Assembly: GCA_002084765.1 (NCBI GenBank)
Contig: NBMB01000030.1
Coordinates: forward strand, 1-30,790
Source of the DNA: Candidatus Cloacimonetes bacterium 4572_55
GTDB taxonomy: Bacteria; 4572-55
Direction of reading: 5' to 3'
Length of the DNA: 30,790 bases
The position numbers were made by a program, and so were the translations under genes. Shown piece by piece: positions 8,382-17,900 of the stretch. The notes under the pieces are model-generated. The model was not told the DNA's origin. It did not search any database and worked only from the letters and a program-made list of their open reading frames with translations. Position 1 is the stretch's first letter, and the number at the start of each line of letters is the position of its first letter.

Positions 8382-10670
8382 TTAGAACTCATACGTCAGT
8401 TTTGTCATAAAGGACGCGCCTTCCCGCGGCAGATCCTTCTCTATGTCCCCAGTCAGCTCCGGGTCCCGATAGTCTTCATCCAGAATATTATAGCCGCTGA
8501 ATTGCAGTTTCAAGCTCGGGGCAAAGTCGAAATTTTGAAAGCTCATCGAGACGTTCACCAGAAATCGGGCGTCCATATTGTCTCGTTGATCCGCCACAAC
8601 AAGATTTCCATTCTCGAATTTTTTCTCCTGGCTCCGCTTTCTCTCGCCTACATAATTGACCCATGTATTGGCGTTCATATGGGCGTCATAGACAAAATTC
8701 ATCCCCAAATTGGCAATGATCTCTGGCGAGCCGCCCGGGCGAAAGTCCTCCTGAGTATACGTCGCTGTCACATTCCCAAGGGTATCGAGCGAGGTAATGG
8801 TCTGATTTGTCCGATTTTCTACATCCTGGTAGGTGAGGTTCACAAATCCAGACAACCTGTCCTCAAGAAATCGCGCTTTGGCTTCAAACTCAACTCCCCT
8901 TGATGCAAACTTACCGTAATTCGTCGCCAATCCATTGACCCAATCAATATGATCCTTGATCTGGACATCAAAGTAGGAAATACTGCCTTCCCCTATGCCG
9001 AAATCCACGCCCACCATTCCCTCAATGGTGGTCACGGTCTCCGGATCCAGATTTGGATTGCCGGTCGCCGCTGGATTGTTGCGGTTATACAGTTCCTCGA
9101 AAGAGGGCGCGCGAAACGCCTCGCCGTACAGCGTCTTAAAATAGACCTGTTCTATCAAGGAGATAACCAGACCCACACGCGGGTTGAGGGTGGATCCGAC
9201 ATCGTTATAATCGTCATAACGGATCCCTCCGGTCAATGCCAGACTGTTAAAAGTTTCTATATTTGCCAGCTTTTTTATATCAAAGGTGGTTTGAGCGTAC
9301 CCTGTGGTAATGGTCCGAGTGGTGTCCACATTGTGGTTGCGAATATGCGAAAAGTCCACCATGCGCCCAAATGATTCCATAGGATTATACGAGACCCCGT
9401 CGTCCAAAGTGATAGGAGCACTTGTAGCGTTAAAGGTTGCGGCTTGTCCCACATCATACTGTTTCTGATACTCATAGAGCGCGCCACATACAGCCTCAAT
9501 GCCCAACTCAAACTTATACGACACACTGACGTCTCCGATAAAACGGGATAATGTCAGATACGGATTTCCCAGCATTTTCTCTCCTTCAGGGAAGCCGAAC
9601 ATACCCGTTGCGGCATCTTCTGAGAACACTTCATAAATAGGCTCAGTAAGGTAGTGGCTATAGGAGGCTCTCACCGCGACATTGCCCTTTTCATTTGAAA
9701 AATCATCTAAAAAGGGACGTTTATATGCCAATTCTCCCATGTACGTAGTAACGCTCACTTCGTTATCGTCGGTCAAGTTGTTTGCTACTCCGATCGGACA
9801 GGAGCCTTCCAAATCTATGAACATAGTCTGGAAGGAAAAATTTTTATATGAGGCATTTGAAAAGAAGCTATAGCTTTCCATATCGTATGTGGTCTTTCCA
9901 GAAAAACCAAACGCGTCGCGCTCCACGTGCATCTCTGGTCCGTCCGATGCGAGATGTTCGCCAAACACCCTGATTTGGAGATCGTTTTTGTAAAGTGGGA
10001 TAGAGGTTATATCGCTTTTATAATATGAAAATGCCACCGCAGGATGATAGGTATGAAAGTTCTCGCCTCGGAAAGAGATCAAGGAGGGCGTTTTGACCTT
10101 TTCCGTATTTTTTTTCTCTTTTGCGCCTTCCCAGGTCAGTATATTGACCACGCCTAAAAAAGCACCTGTGCCATACAGGGCGGACCCAGGACCGCGTATC
10201 ACCTCAATCTGTCTGATATTGTCCACAGGAATACTCGCAATAAAAGGACCTGGGGATGAAAAATTGGTGATTGGTAGATCTGTTCCATTCAATAAGAATT
10301 TATACTTATTGCGGCTGCGTAAGCCTCGAAAAACAAAATTTGGCATCTGCATAATTGATTCCATTACCATGTCAATACCCACCACGCGTCGCAACGCGTC
10401 GTTAAGGCTTCGAGCCCCCATATTTTGGATATCTTTTGCCGTGATCACCGAGACAATTGATGGTGCTTCGGAAACTTTTTTTTCGGTTTTGGTCGCGGTC
10501 AGAATAATCGGATCCGTGTCAGAATAGATCATTTCCTCAAATGTCGTTCCATCAGAAAATAGCTCTTCTTGGAACGAATCTCCCTGGGACAGAGCTTCTG
10601 ATTGGCATATAAGAATAATTCCAAAAATCAATGCCAAAAAACTCCAAAAAAAACGTTTAGATATTGTCAT
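8382..10670 (-). CDS. TonB-dependent outer-membrane receptor
   Basis: This 762-residue receptor has a signal peptide (positively charged start, then a hydrophobic stretch FLALIFGIILIC, with cleavage probably near residues 25-30). A TonB-box-like stretch follows (DPIILTATKTE, about 53-63). The plug domain (about 65-180) contains SLNDALRRVVGID, VFRGLRSR and the conserved IEVIRGPGSALYGTGAFLGVVNI. A long beta-barrel ends in Phe, the usual C-terminal signal for BAM-dependent insertion. The ATG at 10670 is preferred over the one 18 codons upstream because AAGGAG lies 9 bp before it and the signal peptide begins there. Such receptors import siderophores, cobalamin or other large ligands using TonB energy. 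Lying between the methyltransferase and the reductase of a PKS-NRPS operon, it is a candidate receptor for the cluster product. Ligand identity cannot be read from the sequence. Confidence 0.92.
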   Translation of the reverse strand: MTISKRFFWSFLALIFGIILICQSEALSQGDSFQEELFSDGTTFEEMIYSDTDPIILTATKTEKKVSEAPSIVSVITAKDIQNMGARSLNDALRRVVGIDMVMESIMQMPNFVFRGLRSRNKYKFLLNGTDLPITNFSSPGPFIASIPVDNIRQIEVIRGPGSALYGTGAFLGVVNILTWEGAKEKKNTEKVKTPSLISFRGENFHTYHPAVAFSYYKSDITSIPLYKNDLQIRVFGEHLASDGPEMHVERDAFGFSGKTTYDMESYSFFSNASYKNFSFQTMFIDLEGSCPIGVANNLTDDNEVSVTTYMGELAYKRPFLDDFSNEKGNVAVRASYSHYLTEPIYEVFSEDAATGMFGFPEGEKMLGNPYLTLSRFIGDVSVSYKFELGIEAVCGALYEYQKQYDVGQAATFNATSAPITLDDGVSYNPMESFGRMVDFSHIRNHNVDTTRTITTGYAQTTFDIKKLANIETFNSLALTGGIRYDDYNDVGSTLNPRVGLVISLIEQVYFKTLYGEAFRAPSFEELYNRNNPAATGNPNLDPETVTTIEGMVGVDFGIGEGSISYFDVQIKDHIDWVNGLATNYGKFASRGVEFEAKARFLEDRLSGFVNLTYQDVENRTNQTITSLDTLGNVTATYTQEDFRPGGSPEIIANLGMNFVYDAHMNANTWVNYVGERKRSQEKKFENGNLVVADQRDNMDARFLVNVSMSFQNFDFAPSLKLQFSGYNILDEDYRDPELTGDIEKDLPREGASFMTKLTYEF

Positions 10671-10753
10671 TTTTCCAAACTCCTTTTTTTTAATAGAACA
10701 TAACGACCTCAATAAAAATCGCAATAAAACAAAGCTTAAAATAATATTTTGAG

Positions 10754-11590
10754 TTACGGATGACGCGCATTTCCACGCGTCTCAAAGTGGCATGCCAATG
10801 ATCCCTGCAATGCGGTTTTAAAAAACAGATTCAGAATCCATCTTGAAACTGAATTTGGTTTTCCGACCAGCTTTCCTTCATTGTAAACCCGCTCGAACAC
10901 AGAAGATATCTTCTTTATTCGATATCCTTTTCCCTGAACAAATGCAACCGGGTTATCTTGCAAAAACTTAAACTGAGCCATTTTTTGAATAGTTTTACTG
11001 AACGATTGGTTATATTTCGTGACAATTTTTCGTGTCGCCAGATCACAAAGGATATCGTGATGCGGGAAAAGGTCTTGCAACGTTTCAAATAATATTGATA
11101 TCTCCTCTTCCTCGAGATACACCAAGACGCCTTCGATCACAAAAAGAGTGGGACTTTTTTGGGCGTATGCGGATAGCTTTTCACGCAGGGATTCTTTGGC
11201 AAAGTCAATGGGAATTCGGGTTAAGGGATTCGGACATTTGGCAATAGGAAGCGCGCTATTTTTATGGGAGATCACAGCAGGCTCGTCAACTTCTATCCAT
11301 TCTCCCCCTCCCAACTGATACGCACGGGTATCAAACCCTGCGCCAATGAGCACCACTTTTGCTTTTGGATTGGCTTTGAGAAATTTTTTTATCGACTCTG
11401 TCAACATAAGGTGTCGATAGAGGATAAATTTGCTATTTTTTTGGAAAATCTTGAATTGCTCCATGACCTCCATGGCTTCTTTATTCATAAATCGTTCTGC
11501 ATATATATCTCCGCAGATCGGTTCGGGACTGTTGGCGTCTTGCGCTCGGATGCCGCATGTGTAAAACGCAGTTTTTGAAATCGGCTTCAT
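10754..11590 (-). CDS. Class I SAM-dependent methyltransferase, leucine carboxyl methyltransferase (LCMT/TcmP) family
   Basis: This is a 278-residue protein. The S-adenosylmethionine-binding motif I is VVLIGAGFDTRAYQL (about 79-93), followed by an acidic residue on the next strand (WIEVDEPAV) and LFVIEGVLVYLEEEEI, the pattern of the LCMT/TcmP family. Members O-methylate carboxyl or hydroxyl groups, often in polyketide pathways. The start ATG overlaps the NRPS stop by one base (TAATG), so the two are translationally coupled. With no thioesterase in the cluster, a carboxyl methylation of the released product is attractive but is inference. The last dozen residues (CHFETRGNARHP) are encoded by DNA containing two palindromes, TGGCATGCCA and a GACGCG/CGCGTC hairpin, and look unlike the rest of the protein. 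An 83-bp gap separates it from the receptor gene. Confidence 0.85.
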   Translation of the reverse strand: MKPISKTAFYTCGIRAQDANSPEPICGDIYAERFMNKEAMEVMEQFKIFQKNSKFILYRHLMLTESIKKFLKANPKAKVVLIGAGFDTRAYQLGGGEWIEVDEPAVISHKNSALPIAKCPNPLTRIPIDFAKESLREKLSAYAQKSPTLFVIEGVLVYLEEEEISILFETLQDLFPHHDILCDLATRKIVTKYNQSFSKTIQKMAQFKFLQDNPVAFVQGKGYRIKKISSVFERVYNEGKLVGKPNSVSRWILNLFFKTALQGSLACHFETRGNARHP

Positions 11591-14500
11591 TATCTTTTTT
11601 TCCTTTCTATGTAAAATGCCAAATCTTTAATAGTCGCATGTCGGAGAAAATTCGATATGGAAATAACGTAGCCCATCCTATGTTTAATCACATCCAATAA
11701 GCGAACAAGCAACAAGGAATATCCGCCTAAATCAAAAAAATTATTTTCTATTCCAATTGGATGAATACCCAAAGTATCCTCCCATATTTGGGCAAGATTC
11801 TTTTCCAGTTCAGTTACCGAATTCTCGGGAACGTCGCTCTTTTTTTGTATGAGATCGGGCTTTGGCAACCCTTTCCGATATATTTTTCCGTCGGGCGTCA
11901 GGGGAATTTTGTTTATCATAAGGTATGTTGAAGGGACCATGTATCCTGGCAAGTCGTTTTGCAGATCATAATGTAGCGCGTGTATGTCAAGAGATGATTC
12001 TGGATCTGGCATGAGATAAGCGACAATGTGTTTATCATCGGATTTTTCCGCTGCAATGACGATACTTTTTTTTATGAGGCGGTAGGAGTCTAAAATGGAC
12101 TCAATTCTTTTTGTTTCAATCTGATAATCTTTTATTTTTATTTGACGGTCAAGCCTTCCGAGAAATTCAATAAAACCATCTGCACGATAACAAGCCACAT
12201 CCCCTGTTTTAAATAGTTTTCTATCACTTTTTTCATTCATCTTTTCAGTAAAAGGGTCCGGGACAAATTTTTTATTGGTCAAATCAGGTCGGTTTACGTA
12301 CCCTCTCGCCAATCCGACGCCTCCGACATACAATTCGCCAGGGACTCCAATCGGCGTAGGGCGTTTATGTTCGTCAAGAATATAGAGCCTTGTATTCCCG
12401 ATAGGCTTTCCGATATGAGTCGGATCCGTGGGCTTAAGTGGCTTAGAGATGGCCGCGTACGCAGTATATTCCGCCACTCCATAAGCACTTATAAACTTTC
12501 GTCCTTTTGCCCATTTTGATCTGAGTCCATCAGGGCAAAGATCGCCTGTAACAACAAGCGTCTTGAGATCGGGAAGCGGTTCATCCGGCATAGACCTCAA
12601 GGCTCCCGGCGCCAATGTCACACAGGTGATTTTCAATTGCCAAAGGGTTTGGTATAAATTTCTCCCGGGGGTCATATCCTCCTTTTTGGCCAAACATAGC
12701 GTGGCTCCGGAACACAAAGCGACGAATATGTCCGATGTAGAGATTGGATACCCGAGGGGAACAGATTGTAATATTCGGCTTTTTGGGATTATGGAGAACG
12801 CGCGCGTGGTTTCTTTTGTCAGATGACAAATTGCTTGATGTCCAATCATCACTCCTTTGGGCTTACCCATGATTGATCCTGATGTAAACGCCACATACGC
12901 CAAGTTTGACGCAGTAGCCAAAAGCGGTAAATTATCAGCCGGCTCTTTATCAATTATTTTTTGATCTTTGTCTAATAAAACCCATCTCGTTGAATTTTTT
13001 GGAAGATTCAGAGACGATTTTTCTTGTGTCAAAATCGTCTCTATTTTGGCGTCACGGATGATTTCACTTAATTTTTCCTGAGAATAATTCGGGTCTAAAG
13101 GCAGATACGCGGCACCCGCTTTTAAAATAGCCAGCAGAGCGACGATGCTTTTCGGTGGGCAGTGCACAAAAACACCGACAATATTTTCCGGCTCCACGCT
13201 ATATTTTTGCACATAGCGCGCCAACTGGTTTGCTTTCTGATTAAGTTCATCATACGTGAGCCTGTCGCCTTGAAATTCAATTGCGACTGCGTGTGGAGAT
13301 TTTTCCACCTGTTCTTCAAATAGTTGATGGATGCATGTATTTTTTGGAGACGGGTCATTTGTTTTATTCCAATCTGTGAGCGTCTGTCTTTTTTCGTACG
13401 GGGTCAAGATCGATAGTTCGGAGATTTTTTTATTGGGATCCGATACAATCTCTTTAAGTATGTTCTGAAAATGATCAATCATCCGCTTGATGGTCCCGGC
13501 TTTAAATAGATCGGTATTATACTGAATAACCGAAGCGATACCGTTCCTTACTTCTCTCATTCTCAGAGACAAATCAAATTCTGATTCCAAATCGTTAACG
13601 GTAATATCCTTGAATTGGAATAGATCCATGGGAGTGTTGTCGGGAGTGTTGTCCAATCCGAAAAGTATCTGGAATAAAGGAAAGCAGCTCGCGTCTCTTT
13701 TTGGCTGAAGTTTTTGTATTAAGACGCCAAGAGGCAAATTTTGATGCTTGTATGCGTCAAGCAATACTTTTTTTACTCGTTCGAGCAATTGATAATAGGT
13801 AGGATTTCCGGAAATATCTATATGTAACGGCAATGTATTCACAAAAAAACCGATCAGCGGTTCCAGCTCTTTTCTGGCTCTGTTTGCTACTAAAGAACCT
13901 ATCACAAAGCTCTCTTGACCGGTGTGGTATTTCAACAATATTGCCAGCGCGGATATCAGAGCCATATACAATGTTGTCTGCTTTTGGGAGCATATTTTTT
14001 TAAATTGAGAGATGAATTCCATATCTAATCTAAATTTTTCAAAATCTCCCCTAAAACGTCGGGTCGGGGGTCGAGGGAAATCGGTTGGAATTTGCAACAA
14101 ATCGGGCGCGTTTTCCAAATGCGCTTTCCAAAAATCGAGATAGTAGGCGATTTTTTTCGGAGTGAGCTGCTGACGTTCCCACTGAGAAAAGTCTGCATAT
14201 TGAATGGGCAACTCCGGCAAATCCAGCTCTATTCTGTTAAGATATGCGCCATATAATTTCACCAATTCATTGACAAACACACCCATGGACCAGCCGTCGG
14301 AGATAATGTGATGCATCACAATAATTAATATCTGTTTGTCAGGCGACAGTTGGATGAGGCTTGCTCTTAGCAATGGAGCTTCTCGCAGATCGAACTGAAA
14401 TCGGGTCTCTTTTGTTATGCTCTTCTTAACGGCTTTGTCCAACCCCACGCCGGTCAGATGCTGAAGGTCGATACGATTGATCTTGAATGGCGCGACAGAT

Positions 14501-14919
14501 ACAATATTTTGGACAGGCTGACCATCCAGGGCATGGAAAGTTGTTCGGAAGGATTCGTGCCTTTGTACAATCTTGTTAAAGCTCTTTTCCAGTGCTTCCC
14601 GATTGGGTTTCTCTTTCAGATGAATAACGGCGGGCATGTTGTAGATCGGGCTATCGCCTGACAGAATGTCCATAAACCAGAGGCGCTCCTGGGAAAAAGA
14701 GAGAGGCAGGCTCGAACCGCGCTCCACAAGTCGAATAGGGTCAATTGGACTAAATTGATTTAGCAACTCAATAATATCTTCTTTATTCCTTTTCAACTCC
14801 TTGACTAATTCCGAGGTCAAGATTCCTTTTGGCGCATCGACTTTCAGCCGATCATTTTCGACGTGCAGTCTGATATCCGACTCTCTTAGGCGAATCAAAA
14901 AATCTTCCGTGTGCCTCAT
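11590..14919 (-). CDS. Single-module NRPS: TubC-like docking domain-C-A-PCP
   Basis: The protein has 1109 residues. An N-terminal TubC-type docking domain (about 5-53) comes first. The condensation domain (about 70-500) opens with SFSQERLWFMD and keeps the catalytic HHIISDG motif (His203-His204...Asp208). The adenylation domain spans about 520-1020, and the carrier domain has its phosphopantetheine Ser1068 in DLGGYSLLL. No thioesterase follows. The A domain keeps A2 (LKAGAAYLPLD), A6, TGD of A7 and the A10 lysine (PDGKIYRK, Lys1012). It departs elsewhere: A3 reads TSGSIMGKPKG, with one extra residue and a lost Thr; A4 reads GYPISTSDIF, with no Asp at the position of GrsA Asp235; and A5 reads AYGVAE instead of YGPTE. 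The approximate code by hand alignment is P-I-S-T-V-T-A-A-Y-K, so the substrate is not predictable. The ATG overlaps the PKS stop (ATGA), and the docking domain implies transfer from the PKS. Confidence 0.93.
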   Translation of the reverse strand: MRHTEDFLIRLRESDIRLHVENDRLKVDAPKGILTSELVKELKRNKEDIIELLNQFSPIDPIRLVERGSSLPLSFSQERLWFMDILSGDSPIYNMPAVIHLKEKPNREALEKSFNKIVQRHESFRTTFHALDGQPVQNIVSVAPFKINRIDLQHLTGVGLDKAVKKSITKETRFQFDLREAPLLRASLIQLSPDKQILIIVMHHIISDGWSMGVFVNELVKLYGAYLNRIELDLPELPIQYADFSQWERQQLTPKKIAYYLDFWKAHLENAPDLLQIPTDFPRPPTRRFRGDFEKFRLDMEFISQFKKICSQKQTTLYMALISALAILLKYHTGQESFVIGSLVANRARKELEPLIGFFVNTLPLHIDISGNPTYYQLLERVKKVLLDAYKHQNLPLGVLIQKLQPKRDASCFPLFQILFGLDNTPDNTPMDLFQFKDITVNDLESEFDLSLRMREVRNGIASVIQYNTDLFKAGTIKRMIDHFQNILKEIVSDPNKKISELSILTPYEKRQTLTDWNKTNDPSPKNTCIHQLFEEQVEKSPHAVAIEFQGDRLTYDELNQKANQLARYVQKYSVEPENIVGVFVHCPPKSIVALLAILKAGAAYLPLDPNYSQEKLSEIIRDAKIETILTQEKSSLNLPKNSTRWVLLDKDQKIIDKEPADNLPLLATASNLAYVAFTSGSIMGKPKGVMIGHQAICHLTKETTRAFSIIPKSRILQSVPLGYPISTSDIFVALCSGATLCLAKKEDMTPGRNLYQTLWQLKITCVTLAPGALRSMPDEPLPDLKTLVVTGDLCPDGLRSKWAKGRKFISAYGVAEYTAYAAISKPLKPTDPTHIGKPIGNTRLYILDEHKRPTPIGVPGELYVGGVGLARGYVNRPDLTNKKFVPDPFTEKMNEKSDRKLFKTGDVACYRADGFIEFLGRLDRQIKIKDYQIETKRIESILDSYRLIKKSIVIAAEKSDDKHIVAYLMPDPESSLDIHALHYDLQNDLPGYMVPSTYLMINKIPLTPDGKIYRKGLPKPDLIQKKSDVPENSVTELEKNLAQIWEDTLGIHPIGIENNFFDLGGYSLLLVRLLDVIKHRMGYVISISNFLRHATIKDLAFYIERKKR

Positions 14920-17900
14920 ATCTCGATCTCCTCTCGTTCGCCGCTTGTTGTTGGCGCGTCGGAAAATACCTGAGTCGATTGCAATTGACGGATAAAATCT
15001 GACAGTTGCGCGACCGTGGACTTTTCGAACAGGCTTTGCAACGGTAACGTGGTGTGAAACTGCTCTTGGACCCGACTGACAAGCTGAGTTCCTAACAAAG
15101 AATGCCCCCCCAGATCAAAAAAATTGTCATTGACGCCGACCGGACTCACGCCGAGCAGGTCTTGCCAGATTCCTACCAGCGCAGTTTCTATATCATCACG
15201 GGGAGCGGCGTAGTCTGTATTCAATTTTGGGCGTTGGTGTGATGACTTGGACTGGTTTTTCTTCTCCGACGCGTTCAGAAATGTCTTGATAATGCGTGCC
15301 ACTTCATTTTTGATCGCCTTCAGGTCTCGGGTTGAGGTGGCGACTCGCTGATAAGTAGATTCCACAATCCTCTGAAATATCTCGACTCCCTCTGTCGGTG
15401 TAATCTCGTCCAACAGCAGGGAGGGACCATCATACGACTCCGCCCATTTTTCCGCAGCCTTGACTGACAGACCGACCTCCACCCAGTCCGTCCAGTTGAT
15501 AGCCACAGTAAACAACCCGTCTGAAGCTGTTTTGTGATAACTGTACGCGTCCAGAAATTCGTTTGCCGCGCAATAGGCGACCTGCCCAAATTTGGTATGA
15601 TAAAGAATTGAACTGAGTGAGGAGCACAGTGCGATAAAGTCGGGCTTTGCATCTCGGAGAACCCGATCTAAGACCAATGTGCCACGCACTTTGGGACGCA
15701 TTACCTCCTCGATATCGTCTCGGGTGCGGGCGTGAATGATACCCGCGTAATCCGCCACCCCAGCACTATGGATCACTCCGTTAATTTGACCAAAATGCGC
15801 GATGGATTCCTCCACAACTTTGCGCATCTGTTCCAAATCGCCCACATCGGCGCTGAAGACACGGAACTGCGCTCCCATCTCTTCAAGCTCCATCATTCGT
15901 CGAATTTTCTCCGAGGTTGCCTCTTTCTCGTCATGTTCAGCGAGCCATTTTTGCCATTCATCCCTTGGAGGCGATGAGGAACGCCCCAGCAGGATCAGCC
16001 GCGCCTGAATTTTTTCAGCGAGACCTTTGGCAATTGAGAAGCCGACGCCTCCCAATCCTCCTGTAACGAGGTAGACACCCTGATTTTTTAGCCGGATCGG
16101 CGGGCTTTCTTTCAGATAAGCTGGCTCAAATGACTCTCTCCAGCGATATTTCCCACGATGCGCGACAATTGGATCGTCGTTTTCCGCCTCAAGCTCCATG
16201 AGGATGCGGTCAACCATGTCAGCGTCAATTTTTTTGCTCGCCGGATCATCAGAGAGGTCGGCGAGAGATATGTCGATATTGCGGCACTTTATGGATTGAT
16301 ACTCCTGGGGGATGATCTTGATCGCGCCGATAATCGGCGTATCCTCGGGATAAAGCAAGTCTTCTCCTGTCACCTCATACAGGTTGGCGGTCACGGCGTC
16401 GATCCTCAGCCTATTTTCTCGGAGTACCGCCTGTCCCAAGGTCTGCGTGAGATAGATTAGGCTATAAAATCCCCGATCCTGAATCTGATCCAAATTCTCC
16501 AACACGGGCTGGGGGGTTTTATCAAGAGTCCATAAGTGGAGTATCCTTTCCGGCAGTTTATTTTGCGCTTTCAACTCCTGGATCAATCTCTCAAAATCTG
16601 ATTTTTTACTCGGATTGAGTCTATATTCCTCTTCATGGTTCTTTGAAAAGTTCTCTCCAACTCGGACTATGACAGTGCTGGCACCTTTTTTTCGCAAACG
16701 GGTTGCCAAAGCCGATCCAAGACCTTTTTCATCGGCAAGAATAAGCCAGCCCGGGTCCGCAGATTGGTCCGCAGATTTCGCAGATTTGTCCGCAGATTTC
16801 GCAGATTTGTCCGCAGATTTCGCAGATTGGTCCGCAGATTTCGCAGATTGGTCCGCAGATTGGACAGGATCGACAAGTCGCTGCCAGGTCGGTACGTAAA
16901 ACCAATCGCCCATGTCCGACTTTTTGTCCATTTTTGGCGTATTTTCACCCGCCTGGTAATCAAGCGGATTTGGCTCTACCCAATATGAGCGTTTCTCAAA
17001 AGGATAGGCGGGCAGAGAGACGCGATACCGATATTCTCGCTCATAAAATGCCTCCCAATCGACATTCCCGTGGTTGAGCCAAATTTTTCCAATTGTATTC
17101 AGCAAGAACGCGCTGTCTGCCTGCTGTTCTTTTGGATGGCGCATCGTTGTCAGAATAAGATGGTTTGGCTTTTGATCCTGATGCTGTCTGGCAAAGGAGC
17201 TTAGAGAGCGTCCCGGTCCCACCTCGAGCAAAATTTGATTTGGCGTTTTTAATATCTCCGCCAGACCTTCGGAGAAACGGACGGTCTGACGCAAATGGTC
17301 GACCCAATAATATGGATCAGTCGCCTCTTCCGGAGTGATCCACGTTCCGCTGACATTGGAGATATAGGGAAGTTGCGGCGGATGCAGTTCGATCTTTTTC
17401 ACCTCCTGGGCAAACGCGTCCATAATCGGCTCCATCAATGTGGAGTGAGACGCGCAAGGGATATGGAGCAGACGACATTCCACGCCTCGCTCCTCAAACT
17501 GAGCGTTCAGCTTTTCCACCAAGTCACAAGCACCGGCTACTACTGTGAAGGAATCGGCGTTGATTGCGGCTAAAGATAGCTCCTTTTCCAGAAGGGAAGC
17601 CACCTCTTCAGCGGGCAACGGAACGGTCAGCATGGCACCTGGCTCTGTTTTCTCTATAAGGCGGCCGCGGGATGATATCAAAGTCAAGCCATCCTCAAGA
17701 GAGAATACGCCGGATATACATGCCGCGACATATTCTCCGCTGCTATGACCGATCATGGCTCCTGGCCTGATTCCCCAAGAAATCAGCAATTTTGCCAGCG
17801 CGTATTCCACCATAAAAAGGGTTGGCTGCGAGATATGGAGTTGGCTCAGCAAGTCGCGAGATTGAGCCGCGTCGGATTCATCAGGGTAGAGGATGTCTCG

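Noticed and set aside
10671-10753. Cobalamin riboswitch or Fur box before the TonB receptor
   Set aside because: The 83-bp gap has no B12-box-like sequence and no convincing 19-bp Fur-type palindrome.
16755-16862. Tandem repeats as a CRISPR array
   Set aside because: The units are contiguous 21-mers without unique spacers, lie in frame inside the PKS gene and have no cas genes nearby.
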